From: Aspidapion aeneum
Lineage: Eukaryota; Arthropoda; Insecta; Coleoptera; Brentidae
Length of the DNA stretch: 64,000 bases
Reading direction: 5' to 3'
NCBI GenBank assembly: GCA_963576565.1
Contig: OY755039.1
Coordinates: forward strand, 126,340,640 to 126,404,639
The notes below the pieces were generated by a model. The model was not told the DNA's origin. It saw only the letters and a program-made list of their open reading frames with translations, and did no database searches. Within the stretch, counting starts at the first letter, position 1. Every line of letters starts with the position of its first letter. The translations under genes were made by a program, and so were the position numbers. Of this stretch, positions 1 to 12,525 are shown in pieces.

Positions 1-57
1 CGATTTTTGTCAATTAACCTTCCGATCGTTTTGGCCGACTAAAAAATTTTAGCCTCA

Positions 58-1691
58 AGATTTAGCATGATGCCCGGCAACGCCGCCGGTCTAGACTCCG
101 CAGCACCCCTTGGCACTGGCGATGAATAGCGTGGAGGGTCGTCGCACAGTGGGACCAATTGTTATAATTTAGCAGTGTTGTATTACAAGATTAAGGGGTA
201 GTAAATCCTCAAAATTTTAGCTACCGATGTACCGGGTGTCCTATAAAAACATTTCATATTTAAAATGCAGCTAAATATTTGACCAGGTGCTGATTTAAAA
301 AATTTTTAAATATATGTAAAGTAAATGTTTTTCAATCCAACTAAAAAAATGATCGCAAATATAAAATAAAGATTATTTCAGATACTACTTAACCAATTTT
401 AATGAAATTTGGCATACATGTTTTATAAGCCATTCTCCCTTGTTAAGGCGATTTTTTTACGCTATGACATGTGCAAGTCAGGCTGAACCAGCGAAGCCGG
501 CTATTGTTATTTTTTTAGGTTAGTTATTAATCAATTGGAATAAGAAACCGATACTTTCCTTAGGCTTTAAATGCAAATAAAGATTAATACGGCTTTTTTT
601 TAAATTCAAGATGGCTACTATACGCTAAAACTATACAACTTATTTGTTTTAATTGACGGAACATTTATATTTAATTTGGTTACACGGTTACAAAACTACT
701 AATTTAAAAAGGCAGTCATTAAAACAAAATTAAAGAGAATGTCACATACTTGGATTTATATAACGATACTCTTTTTAAAAATAATTCCGCATTTTTAGAT
801 TATTTATAATTTTTACCTGATAGCTTTGGCTGGTATTTGGGTATAATTGTTTTTTTCCTTTAAAATCGGTTTAATTTTAAATTTAATCACTGCTCCAAAG
901 TCAAACTCTTAAGGCAATCCAAATATAAAATAAAAATAACTCCATTTTGATGGTTATATTGTTATATTAGTGAAAATGCAAACATGTACTTAATTAAAGT
1001 TTTTTTTTTAATAATATCTAACCAAACCACTTTTAATTAATGTTTTAGTACAGTTATTCCTTAACCCCCATTCTTTATGTACAATTTGTACGGAAAAATA
1101 ATAAAGATTTGATTTAATTTGAAAAATAATATTTATGTTTACAAATACTTGTCTACTTTTTAAAACTATCGGTCATTTTTCATATGTATGAAATAATATC
1201 TAAAGTAGTAAACACTTGTTTAATGGACTAATTAGGTCAAAAGTCATAAACCTAACCGAACCAATGCAAAAAAAGGGCAGACATTTGTAGCCTAGCCTAC
1301 AATTAGTACCTAGACTATTGCGCCACCGAGGGAAGCGACTTGTCCATTCATTTAATAGGGTTAATTTTTAGATCGGAAAAAGATTTAAGTAATGGAAGAT
1401 ATAAGGAAACTCGTACAAGGGGGACGAGTGTGATGTAGTTTAGGTAGGCTAGATTAGTTTACTGAAGATGGGCTCCACCTGCTAGTACCTAAAATAAGTA
1501 TTGCAAAAAAAATACAAATAATAAGAATTTTCTTTCTTCTACCCTCCCACCCACCCATTAACCTTATTGTGCACATGACAGAAAATATTCAATGAAAAAA
1601 ATGTCGCCGCGTACAAAAATTTGAGAAAAATTAGGCACTATTAGAAAAAAAATCGTTTGTTTAGCACGCTCTTCCACTCAGACCTATATAT
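58..1691. other. AT-rich non-coding stretch
   Basis: I see no coding potential. A short GC-richer patch at about 70-160 follows the left inverted repeat arm; the rest is AT-rich with homopolymer runs. Confidence 0.5.
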
Positions 1692-2240
1692 ACAGGGTGT
1701 TCAATAACATAATTTTAGTATTAAATTTCTTGAGTGATTTTAAGACAAAAAGTTCATATAAACATAGGTCTACAAACACTTAGTTTTCGAGATAATATTT
1801 TTTGTTTATTTTGATATAGCCGCCATGCATTTTTTATTTTGATGATAGCAAAAGCTTTTTTATAAACGGTTAGAGATGCGAAAAAATTGCAAGAGACAAA
1901 AAAATTTGCAAACGAAACAAGGATTTTATTTCTTGTTTTAGAATCTACCAGTGGCTTACAACAAAAAAATATCCCAGGAAAAAAGTGACATGAGCCCTGA
2001 AAAAGTATAACCTTCTAGATTTTTACTATCGTTTGATATGTCTTATAGTGTAATGACACCAGCTAAATATATGTGTTAAATTTGAGCTGCATATCTCAAA
2101 AACTGCACGAGCTATAAACAAAAAACTAAAAAATATATGAAATTTTAACACCCTGTATCTCGAAAACTAAGCGTTTGCGTGTCTACGTTTATATAAACTT
2201 TTTGACTTACAATAACTTAAAGACCTTGTATAAATAAAAA
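1692..2240. mobile_element. ACAGGGTGT foldback element, copy 1
   Basis: It starts ACAGGGTGT. The block at about 1730-1795 (with AAAGTTCATATAAACATAG and CTTAGTTTTCGAGATA) recurs inverted at about 2155-2240, and an inverted ACACCCTGT sits at 2149. The interior matches the partial copy at 61989-62315, so both belong to one family. No protein is encoded. Confidence 0.7.
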
Positions 2241-3950
2241 ATTGTATATGATCCGATTTGAATTAGAAATTCACAAAAAAAAACTGTGTACTAAGTAAAA
2301 CATACATAAGTTTGAAACACATATTTAAGTCCTACAAGTTTCTTAAAACATTGTTGCAACTCTTATTTTGGAACTCATGTTCCACAACGGCACAGAATTT
2401 TGTCTTCTTTGAACATTTTTTGTATGAGAAGAGGACACTCTGATCTATCTTTTATATTTCACCATAAAGATTTCGTTGAGCCTTTACTTATGGAAAATAA
2501 AAACTTGATTTGGTTTATTTAGGAAAATACCTGTTTGTCTGATCGTGGACACATTTCCCTACCCAAATGCAAAAGTGAGTTTTAAAAAGTTATGTCATAT
2601 CATTTTAAATAAAAATCTTCAGTCCTTATGATATCGGACGGGGGGCAGATTATGGTAGGTTGGTTGTGAGGGGGCTGGTTATGGGGGGAGGGGAATCTCT
2701 TACTTTACCCCTTCCCATAGAAATACAGGCAGTTATCCTTTTGTAGGAATCTATTTCTATATTATTATTAAACTACAAAAACAGCAATTAAAGTAAAATA
2801 ATGTTTTCTTTTTTTAGGGGAGCTTATTTTTTTATAATGAGACTTAATTATGTTACTAAAATTTTAGAAAAAACAGAGCAGAAAGGCCTAGTCCGCATGT
2901 TATTTGTGGACTTGGTCAGCGCCCCTGATAGATTATGTTTATTTCGTTTGAAGGGGGATAATTTTGATCTTACAGGGCTTACCCTCCCTCCCCCAAGCTA
3001 CTTCCTTGGCGTATAAACATACATTCATTCCATTCTTTTAAAAAATTTTAGTTTGGGTAATATCTAGTTTTACCAAGAAAAATTGCATTGGATATCTGAT
3101 TTGGCCCACTGTGCTTGTTACTACGTCATCTAAGGCCCGCCAGTCTGCAATTCACAACAAAAAATAACCTTGGTGTTCTCATAGAGAAAATTTTGTCTCT
3201 GGGTGTTCTGCATAAAGTGGGTTAGGAATTTAATGTTTTTATTATTTATGTTCAACGTTCGATAGTTTTGATTGTTTAGCTGTTGGGCCGTATGTTCAAA
3301 CGTATTAGTCTAGTGTTGTCTAGTATTTCGCTAGCAAGCCCCTTTGGGCACCCTTTGCCAAAAAAATGTTTTTTTTTTCAGTTGGAAATATTTCTAAAGG
3401 CAGGCTTTTCAAAAATAATTAGAGCTGAAAAATTTGCATCTTCTTGAAAATTATTGGTTTTTAATATAGAATTTTTTTTGTTACAAGTTTCTTATGTGTC
3501 TACAATGCAACAAAGACAAACTTCTCAAGGTTGCAAGCAACCCCTATCATCTGCTATGTTGGTCCAAATAAACAACTTGTTGCAGAAAAATAAACATCCT
3601 TCGAGACCAGCACAAGACTAGTAGATGCCACCCAAATCTCTCATATGATTTATTCTGTTATAGTAATGTAACTATGTGAATGTGAAATTGAATACAATGT
3701 ATTATCAAATAATATATTTGTTAATTTTTATCAAAAATAATATTATTCATAAGAAAAGTGCGTAAAGTGATTACATTTCCACAAACAAAAACAGTTGAAC
3801 AATATATGAAGTGAAGTTCGGTTTGATAATAGTTTGTGAGAAATAGGTACCAGGCACATAGATAAGGGAGGGCACTGGGGGACATTTCCCCCCTTCTTGA
3901 ACAAGTTTTTGTCATGAAATTTTAGTGTCTTGGACATGTTCTGTATTCAG
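2241..3950. other. Non-coding stretch with weak exon-like reading frames
   Basis: Two short open stretches follow plausible acceptors: about 2819-3016 after a T-rich tract ending TTTAG, and about 3488-3621 after GTTACAAG. Neither resembles a family I know and neither has a convincing donor, so I do not call them genes. Confidence 0.3.
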
Positions 3951-4135
3951 TGTATTTGCCTCCGGCGAGCATTTCTGCCTACCCTGTAAAAAACATCATG
4001 CACCGTCATGGAATAACAGCACAGTACTTTCTACATGGAAGTATCCCCCAAGAAAGAAAAGCTATCATGTGCCTGCTACATATTTTGAGTACATGTTTTA
4101 CAGAACATTTTTTGTTCAGTTCTCCAGAAGGATAA
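3951..4135 (+). CDS. Possible terminal exon of an unidentified gene
   Basis: A CAG acceptor at 3948-3950 precedes an open frame of about 60 codons that ends at TAA 4133-4135. AATAAA lies seven bases later at 4142-4147. The residues look protein-like (for example SISAYPVKNIM and HGITAQYFLHGSIPQERK) rather than low-complexity. I do not recognise the family. No upstream exon with a matching phase was found. It may be a fragment of a mobile-element protein, a decayed host exon, or chance. Confidence 0.25.
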
Positions 4136-4624
4136 TTATATAATAAAATTTTCTTGAAAATGTTTTTGAACAAATTTCTGTTTAAAGAAAATGTTTAGGA
4201 CTAAATGATTTCATACAATTTTTCATTTAAACAATAAAATTAATTTTAAAGATATTTCTGCAACCCACTTTTTTCTATGAGGGTTAACAAAAATAACTAC
4301 TACGCACATATTTTTACTTAAATGTCAAAAAATGCTTCAAGCATGCCCCTATGTTGTAATAATAATGTTCTAAAAAAATGTAAAATCCTAATTTGAAAAA
4401 CTATTTTTCTATTATCACCAAAAACACAAAGTTGTTGATTTTAAATAAAGCACCAGTCATTATTTTAATTAAAAAAAATAAAGTACCTTATGAAGTTTCT
4501 GAATCAATAATGTTTTTGGAGAAATTTCCATACAAGGAAAATGATTTCGAAGAATTTTCCATTTGAACATATTTTTACTCAAATGTTACAAAAACTGTAA
4601 AATCTTAATTTTAAAAATTATTTT

Positions 4625-5232
4625 AGCTCACACCACTACTATACTATAGTAGTGTGAGCTATGGTGATCCTAATTTTTTCGATAAAAACAAAGTTGCTCC
4701 GATTTCAAAAATGTTTATATTTCTTTGTGTTTCAGATGATTTTGAAAGTTTTTTGTCGCGCCGTCTGTCTGTAACGACCAACGCGTATAACTCAAAAACC
4801 GCTTGAAATTTGAGGTGGTGGGTCTTGGGTTGGGATGGTCCCATTTAAAAATGAACAAAATCCACTGATCACAAGATAAATAAAAGGTTATATGGCGTGT
4901 GTGATACCAAAAGTAAGAAGTCTGTAGTTAAACAAAATAAATTTAAGTTAAAAAAAAAAGGTGGGAGTAAATTTCAAAAATTAGAGTTTAAGTGAAAATA
5001 TGTCGTGTGTGATCTCAAACGAAAGGTAATTGAGTCTGGAGTTAAACAAAATTCATTTTAGTTTTAAAAAAAGGGTGGGGGTAGATTTCAAAAATTAGAG
5101 TTTAAGTCAAAACATTGTGTTGTGTGGTATCAAAATGAAAGGTAATTGAGTCTGGAGTTGAATAAAATATATTTCAGTTTTTAGTTATATTAGCTCACAT
5201 GTACACTATAACTATAGTGCCTAGTGTGAGCT
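4625..5232 (+). mobile_element. AGCTCACAC MITE, copy 1
   Basis: Each end is itself a palindrome: AGCTCACAC...GTGTGAGCT at 4625-4660 and again at 5192-5232. The interior carries near-tandem units that include ACTCAATTACCTTTCGTTTGA-like sequence in inverse orientation. The adjoining TATATTGGCAGAGTATTTTT (to about 5268) also flanks copy 2 at 10824, so the unit may be longer. Non-coding. Confidence 0.7.
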
Positions 5233-5268
5233 TATAGGTACCCATATATATTGGCAGAGTATTTTTAT

Positions 5269-6396
5269 AATCACCAAAAACACATAAAAAAAATAAAGTA
5301 CCTTATTAAGATTCTAAATCAATAATTCATTAACTTTTTATTTCATTCATATTTATTCAAAAGGATAATCATTCAATAAAATTTTCTTCATACAAAATTG
5401 TTTAAAAACCGAACCGAACCGAACCGAACCAAAATTGTTTAAAAACATTTTCTTCGATTAGTCGAAGTTTGTTCGAACAAATTTCCATTTAAAGAAAATG
5501 GTTTCAAAACAAATTTTCGTTCAAGAAAAATGTTTTAGAAAAAAATTATTTCAAATAATTTTTTATTAGAACTTATTTTAACTCAAATGTTAGGTACAAA
5601 AAATGTAAAATAAAATAAAGTTTTTTTTTCTATTATAATCAAAAAAGTGTTTGATTTAATATAAAGGATAGGTAGTCATTATTCAGTGACCCAATAAAAG
5701 TTTAAAAAAAGTACCAACTGTATAAGGTTTCTAAATAATTTATTAACAAAAAAAATTGGAATAGGTGTGTCCCCTTATAAATTATTATACAAGTAAACAA
5801 TAATTTATTCTAGCACTGTTGAAACTATGATTCTTGATGGGTAGTATCGGTATGCAAAGTTAAATTCAAAAAAATACAAAAAATGGATAGGTACCTATGT
5901 CACAGGCTTGTAGCAATAAATAGTGATTTTGGTTGTGGGGGTTGCTATAGTCTATAGTTAAAAAAGCTATAAGTACCTATAATCAGAGAGTGTAACTAGG
6001 ATAACCCTGCCAAATTAAAATATCAAAATAAGCACCTATTAAAAATTGGTAAACTAATGATGTAACCACGCAAAGAGCACCAATATTATTTAAATGTTTT
6101 ATTACCAAATTTGATTTAAGCCCCTCAAAAAAATTGACCCGGTTATATTCCTTATAAGGGCCTATATCCTTAAATTATGTAACACTCAAGGGAGGGGGGT
6201 TTGACTTTGCGTTACACACAATGATTTTTTAATGTGTTTTTTTTTTAATGCGTTACGAAGGGGGATTAATAATCCTGAATTTTTGTGTTACATAATTTAA
6301 GGATGTTCCCTAAGCCTGCTATACATATCCATTATTTTGAATTTTTATGATGATTTTAACTTTGTATACTAACTATAGGTAGGTATCTTTCTTTTC
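5269..6396. other. AT-rich non-coding stretch
   Basis: No gene seen. It contains a short ACCGA repeat run (5406-5430) and homopolymers. Confidence 0.5.
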
Positions 6397-6680
6397 ATAT
6401 ATCATTAGGAGATTTTATAAGTGGGGCTTCGAGACTATGCAGAACTATCCATATCTTCTCGTCTTTTGTGAGGGAAATATTTAAAAGAAATTGAGAACGT
6501 CTCTGGGATGGAAAACTTTATATACTATATATGTTTCTCTTCTTATATCATGAGATTTTATAGGTGAGGCTTCGAGACCGTGTAGAACCACAGATTATCC
6601 AAGTCTGCTATCCAAATCTTCTTGTCTTTAGTGAGGGGCGTATTTAAAAGAAATGGAGCCCCTCTCTGGAATAGTGATCC
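6397..6680. repeat. Tandem duplication of a ~140 bp unit
   Basis: Unit 1 (about 6397-6530) and unit 2 (about 6542-6680) share ATATCAT, GAGATTTTATA, GGCTTCGAGAC and GTATTTAAAAGAAA-type blocks in the same order. They are diverged and non-coding. Confidence 0.6.
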
Positions 6681-7186
6681 GCCCCACAGAACACCATATC
6701 CGCACGTGTGAGAAATCAACTTATCATTTTTTTAGAACTAGTAATATAATGTTAAAAAAATTCTATTTGTTTTTTGTGAAATTCCTTCATACTTGTCTGT
6801 CAAAGTAAGTGTCATAAAAATCACGGCGAACTCGATTTTCTGAAATAAGTGAAAGAATTCTACCATGCTGCACTGACAACACTGCGGCTCGCGATCACTG
6901 ACTTGTATGAACACTGAGAAATAAATTCGGCGTACAATTCGTGTCGGAAAACGGTTTTTGTTTCCTTCATAGAATGAAATTCGTAAGAAAATTAGCTCTA
7001 GAATGTTGTGTTTACTAATATCTAAGGTTGTTTTGCCTTTTTGGTTCAAAATATTGAGCAGAAACCTTCCACGATATTTTGCCAGTTCTAGTTGAACTCA
7101 ATACAGCCCAATTTTATATGACTAAAAATTTTAGCTGGCTAAAAACGATCGGAGGTCTAATCTACAAAAATCGACCCCCTGGGGAG

Positions 7187-7261
7187 ATCTTGATAATGTT
7201 AGTTTTGATGGAATGCCAAGTATTTTGACCTTAAAAAATCATCTTGATTTAAATGAACTAG
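7187..7261 (+). CDS. Penultimate exon-like piece of an unidentified gene
   Basis: An open frame reads through LDNVSFDGMPSILTLKNHLD and reaches a GT donor (GTATCA) at 7262. Splicing in phase to the AG at 7499-7500 continues the frame into 7501-7589. The frame is also open upstream to about 7160, into the inverted-repeat arm ending at 7173. The true 5' boundary is therefore unclear, and the exon may have been cut by the 7.2 kb element. The proposed acceptor (GGGGAG, 7181-7186) lacks a pyrimidine tract. I do not recognise the protein. Confidence 0.35.
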
Positions 7262-7500
7262 GTATCAGCTCAAAGAAGGGAAAAGAAAGTGGATAAGTGC
7301 TCTATTACCTGACTTAAGAGGATAAATTGAAATATTCGAAAGTTTTTTGTCAGGTTTGTTTTGGATAAATATGTAACTGTCATTTTGGCAACATTTTCTA
7401 TTGGGATCTTTTTTTGTGCTCGAGTGGACCTGTTGCAGAAGTGTAACATAGAATTGTGTTAAACTGTAAGAAATATTTCACTATTTTTTTACTATTCTAG

Positions 7501-7589
7501 GCAAGCAACTTTCAAAACTAGAATACAGCAATGATCCTGACTGGGTTTTTCCTGAACGGATTATTGTTTCAAAACGGTTGAAAAATTAA
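7501..7589 (+). CDS. Terminal exon-like piece of an unidentified gene
   Basis: A good acceptor (TTTTTTTACTATTCTAG, ending 7500) opens a 28-codon frame with SNDPDWVFPERIIVSKR near its end, stopping at TAA 7587-7589. AATAAA follows at 7683-7688. The phase fits the donor at 7262, giving a 241 bp intron. Charged, non-repetitive composition and the poly(A) signal support a real 3' end. The family is unknown; it could be a host gene or the tail of a TE-encoded protein. Confidence 0.4.
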
Positions 7590-7689
7590 AAAAATTATGG
7601 TTGAAAAAAGGGTCTAGAGAAGAAAGAAAAGGAAAACAATATGAGGTTAAAGTGTGGGTAATGAGCTGAACCAAAACTCTTAAATAAAC

Positions 7690-9810
7690 TCTTGGTAGTG
7701 TAGCATCCTGTATAGTGTCCAGTGGAGTCCTGTATCATCAAAGTTTCTTTTTCTTTAATAAATATTTATTTTACAGACCTCAAAACAGTTTAGAATAAAC
7801 TGGTGAATTTGACAATCTCCCTAACTCAAACCTCTATTTATCTTAAACTATTTTGGTGCAAATTTTCCTTTATTTCCATCCTTTTTGACACCTGAAACTT
7901 GTACACCATAAAATTTGTATAGCATCTGACTGCACCTACTACAAGTCCTGTTGTGAAATTTCTAGGGTACTGTTCTGAGCTTATTACCAAAAAAAATTGG
8001 CATAAAAAAATAGATGGAAAAGCAAGTCATCTTTGTTGACTTTGATGACCACAAGAAAAACAGCCAATGTTGTACTGTTGTAAAATTTGAACAGTAATTT
8101 TGTGAGCTGATGAACCTTAGGTTTGACTGTACCAGAGAACATATAACATATAACATCCAGTATTTCTTCGATGACTGTACTTAAGCCCTATGTATTATAG
8201 TTCATGGAAAATCATATGGTGATGTACAGTGTGTGAGGCCAATGACAAGGAAAAACTGAATTTTAATTTTGCAAGTTTTTTTTATATAATGTTTACTTAT
8301 ATTTTTTTAAATAAACATATTTTGTAAAGTACTTATTAGAAGTTTGCTTGACCAACCTCGGTTGGAACTCATATGTGCATATTGATCTGTTGGACTGACC
8401 TACCTATAAGTTGTGCCTCTTTTTCATGTCACTACTGGAGGGTTAACACAATTAAACTTTGTCTAAACCTAAAAATCATAGTGAAATATTTTGCACAGTT
8501 TAACGCTATAGAAGGCCTATTACTTAGCAAAAGGTTTAGTCAAGTACAACAGAAGATAGAATATAATATAATAGAAAACCTGAATCTGATGAGAAAAGTT
8601 TAGTCTATTTCAATTTCGTCTCTGTTAAGTGAGCCTTGTAGTGAGCTCTTTGAATAGAACTACTTATCCAGTTTCCCATACCTTGGGCTGATAGTTCATT
8701 GATTCATTGGTCAAAAAACTTTAAATTCAATGAAAACTAACATTATCATTACTTCCTCCGCTGCCACAATTCACAACAGTAAAAAAACTTGGCATACTAA
8801 TCAGTGGTGCACCCAGAAATATGTCTTGGGGGGACCCGAAACCTTTGAGGGCCCGATACCTTTGGGGGGCCCCCAGAGGTCTCATGATGTTGTACTTTAT
8901 GCTATTATATTTTCTGTTTATTCAAGAAATATATGGAAAATATCTAAAAAAAATATGTGGTTTGGGGGGGATCCGTGCCCCTAGCCGTATACGTAATATT
9001 CCAATACCCACGGTAATTTCCAGTTCTTGATGAAAACATTAAGAAATGGCAATATCAAATGTACATAAGAGTGTCCTTCTTGTAGAATTTAGTATAAAAT
9101 TTTTAAACACATGCTTTAATTTACTCATGCATATTATTTTATTGGTGTATATCGTCCCCACACATTTGACCCGTGTCGTCACATTGATTTATCGGCGCAC
9201 AGTGGCCAAAAACCCTATCTATGTAAATGTACAACTACAACTTTAAATAACGATATAGAGATTTTTTTTAAAGAGTTTAATCGCAAGTAAGTTTTTTTTT
9301 CAAATAAGGCAATTTCATTTGTGGCGCCTTTTGGAAGGCTTCACATCGTCTCCTGGATCAATAAATAATGTGACAGCTTTGACCAACGTCAAAAATGATG
9401 GAAAGGTTAATAGGCTAAAGAGGGCACTAAACTGAGAGATTCTCGTAAGACCTATTAACGGCAATAATCTCTATATGCAAAGTGAGGCAAAAATATTGAT
9501 ATTTTTTGTAGAGAGAGCACGCTGCGCAGGAGGTGCTACTGACAACATTGACAAACACTTTAATGACAAATCACAAATGACAATCTCCTTGAAGTATTAA
9601 GTTCACAGAATACCACAGGTGATTAGAACTAGAGAGAGAAAGATTGCAATGCTTAGCATTTATTGTATGTTGTCACTCTAAAAAAACTGTTAAATTTTTG
9701 TCTCAGTGTCTCATATAGCCGTGGTCGTTCCAGTTACTTCATATATAATTCATTAAGTTGCGGGTAGTATAATTTTTACATATAGATAATATTCAAAAAG
9801 TACTTACTAT
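7690..9810. other. Non-coding stretch with MITE-like debris
   Basis: No gene recognised. 8800-8990 has a G-run-rich block starting GTGGTGCACCCAGAAAT and ending GATCCGTGCCCCTAG. Related G/C-run blocks occur at 13030-13070, 14217-14260, 14823-14880 and 17155-17215. They look like remnants of one short-element family. Confidence 0.4.
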
Positions 9811-10175
9811 ACAGGGTGTCCCAGATAAAAGTAACTACATGCGGTCTTATGAGAATTTTGGAAATGATAAGACATATTATAATTCTGGTTAAATGGAAAA
9901 AACTGACTATATTCTGAGCCCAATCAGGTGCTGTATTAAAATTTAAAATAACCACAAGGGTTTTTCCAAATATCAAGCAAAAACTAAAAACTGCTTTTAA
10001 TAAAAATAATTTATTTATTGCTTGATTTTTTAAAAGTCTTTATAGATATTTTTATTTTTGAAATAGACTGGGCTCGGAACAGCGCCAATGTTTACCCAAT
10101 AATTCAAATTTGTGTGTATTACTGTTTTCAAAATTCTCATAAGAAACCGTGTAATAACTTTTATCTGGGATACAT
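9811..10175. mobile_element. ACAGGGTGT foldback element, copy 2
   Basis: ACAGGGTGTCCCAGATAAAA at 9811 recurs inverted at about 10155-10175 (TTTTATCTGGGATACAT). GAGCCCAATCAGG inside one arm pairs with GACTGGGCTCGG in the other. It belongs to the same subfamily as 59173-59521 and, more distantly, 52251-52493. Confidence 0.7.
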
Positions 10176-10536
10176 GGTATACCACAACTATTTTTTAAAG
10201 TTTCTAAACAAGTAACGATAACTTTCAATGTGTTATGCAAAGTTTATATAGAAAAGAAATATCGAGTGTGCACAAATCTATCTTTCACATGGACTGCCTA
10301 GGCTTATCGGGGTAAATAATGTGTTTGCGCTTGCCTTAAGTTAAAAACGGGGTGATTGGAAAGTGACAAAGACAGAGTAATAAATAAACTTGTCACAAAA
10401 AATTATATTAAAAAATAAATATATATCACGTGACTGTCCCAAACCTATTTTGGTTTCACTTCTTATATCATACTAATAAATATAATTTTGGCTTTCTTAT
10501 TTGTTCTGCACTTAAATCTTATTTACACTCTGTATA

Positions 10537-10792
10537 CAGTGGCGGATCCAGAATTTCCCGGGGGCAGGGGTCAAAGTGGCAGCAAACATCAAAAACATTT
10601 TTTTTAGTGGTTTTTGATAGAAATTAAGATGTGAAATTTAGTAGCTAAATAAGAATAATAGCGCCGCAGGCGAAATTAAAAAAAAAATAAGTAGAATTTT
10701 TGACAAATTTTAAATAAATGATGCTGCTAAACTAAAAAATAAATTATATGTTTGGGTGGTGACCCTTCGTCGCATGTCTAGGATCCGCCGCG
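10537..10792. mobile_element. CAGTGGCGGATCC-type MITE
   Basis: It starts CAGTGGCGGATCCAG and ends TAGGATCCGCCGC (10780-10792), an inverted terminal pair. Ends of this kind are common in hAT-related MITEs, which is knowledge of the family rather than something proved here. About 256 bp, non-coding. Confidence 0.5.
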
Positions 10793-10857
10793 TTCGTCGC
10801 GTCATGGCACCACTCTTTGCTACTTAAAAAAATACTCTGCCAATATATGGGCCCCTA

Positions 10858-11565
10858 AGCTCACACTAGGTACTATAGTTCTAGTTTACGTGTGAGCTAA
10901 TATAACTAAAAACTGAAATATATTTTATTCAACTCCAGACTAAATTACCTTTTGTTTGATACCACACAAGCCATGTTTTGACTTAAACTCAAATTTTAAA
11001 AATCTACCCCCACCCTTAAAAAAGCAAAAACTAAAATGTATTTTGTTAAACTCCGGACTCAATTACCTTTCGTTTGATATCACACACTCCATATTTTCAC
11101 TTAAACTCTAATTTTTGAAATATACCCCCACCCTTTTTTTAAAATAAATTAAAATGTATTTTGTTTAACTCCAGACTCAATTACCTTTCGTTTGATATCA
11201 CACAAGCCATATTTTCATATAAACTCTAATTTTTGAAATCTACCCCGACCCTTTTATTTGGTTTGTGTTCGGTGGATTTTGTTAATTTTTAAATGGGACC
11301 ATCTCGACCCAAGACCCAGCCTAGGTACCAAATTTCATTAAAATCGGCTAAGCGGTTTTTGAGTTATGCGCGTTGGTCGTTACAGACAGACATACAGACA
11401 GACAGACAGACATACAGACAGACAGACGGCGCAACAAAAAAGTTTCAAAATCGTCTGAAACGCAAAGATATATAAAAATTTTTGAAATCGGAGCAACTTT
11501 TTTTTTCTCGAAAAAATTAGGATCACCATAGCTCACACTACTACAGTATAGTATATGTGTGAGCT
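10858..11565 (-). mobile_element. AGCTCACAC MITE, copy 2
   Basis: It is inverted relative to 4625-5232. Both ends are self-palindromic (10858-10898 and 11530-11565). Three near-tandem internal units of about 115 bp each contain TTAACTCCRGACTCAATTACC-like sequence. 11390-11430 is a CAGA/CATACAGA microsatellite next to TTTCATTAAAATCGGCTAAG, a motif often found at LINE 3' ends. Non-coding. Confidence 0.7.
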
Positions 11566-12525
11566 AAAACTATGCGTCCGATTGACATTTTTCTAAAACC
11601 GTTGTGATCCCTGATCTTTGATACACAAAGTTTATAGAAGGTGTTTTTTTGATTAAGCAAAGGGTTCTCGAGTTATAACAAGTTATAAATTATTGTAAAT
11701 ACGCGTTTTCAGGGCGAGCATTTGTTTAATAGGGAACTCTTTCTGATAGAAATATTACTATATGCTTTTGGTGGAATCATGAGCACAGTTTATATATTTA
11801 AAAAATGCAAAAAAAAATTTCTAAATTTTTGGAAAAATTACCCCCACCACCTCCTGCACATGACGATTTTTGGACGACCAATCGATTTTGCATTCTTAGG
11901 GTGTAAGAAATGATTTAAATTGTATCTTACATTTTAGCAATGAAGTGCACACGAAAATCGGTTCTAGAAGCCTTTAACGCGCTTTAAAACTCTAATAGTC
12001 ATATACGTAAATTACTTATATGCTAATAGCACGGATCACCTGATCCGTGCTAATAGTAGGTAACGCATTTCTGGCATAGACCACTGTGCCTTGCGCTTTC
12101 ACTTCGCCTCTAGAGCCGTTTTAGCTCTCGTCACGCCCGAGGAAAACTATAAAAATAGTGTTTTGAGGAAAGAAACCTATTATATTCAAACAAACGTGTC
12201 AGACAAAACAATATACGTTGTCAAAATTTAATATAAATAAATACTTGTAAAATTTTGTTTCACTTAATTGCTGGCCCGGCCATCTAAGCGCGTTGTTCGG
12301 CCATCTGCAATTACATACGGCAAAGTAATATTGTTGTACTTGTTAAATTTACTATTTTCTACTAGGATGTGGAAAACTTCACCTTTCTGCGCGCAAGAAG
12401 TTAGTTTTTAGGGAGTAACTGACAGAATAATTAAATAGTCTGCTATAATTTTTAATAAAATAAAGAGAAACTATATAATATGTGTTTAAACCATTTTGCG
12501 AAAAGATGATTTTGCATATTGGGTG
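11566..12525. other. Non-coding stretch with a perfect hairpin
   Basis: No gene seen. 12027-12052 is a perfect inverted repeat: TAGCACGGATCA, two bases, then TGATCCGTGCTA. Confidence 0.45.

Larger units (their letters stand above)
1..7173. mobile_element. Possible 7.2 kb TIR-bounded element without recognisable transposase
   Basis: Bases 1-57 and the reverse complement of 7117-7173 match at roughly 80 percent, both starting CGATTTTTGT and sharing CCGATCGTTTT and AAATTTTAG. The left arm begins at the window edge, so the true end may lie further left; the right arm is followed by CCCCCTGG. Inside I find no transposase, only younger MITEs (1692-2240, 4625-5268) and a tandem duplication (6397-6680). 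That the two arms belong to one insertion is inference. Confidence 0.45.

Noticed and set aside
5406..5430. ACCGA tandem run as a possible telomere-like or regulatory array
   Set aside because: Only about four units; a minor microsatellite.
6738..7049. 103-codon minus-strand frame
   Set aside because: No recognisable domain, no splice or promoter context, and it lies inside the TIR-bounded region. Treated as chance.
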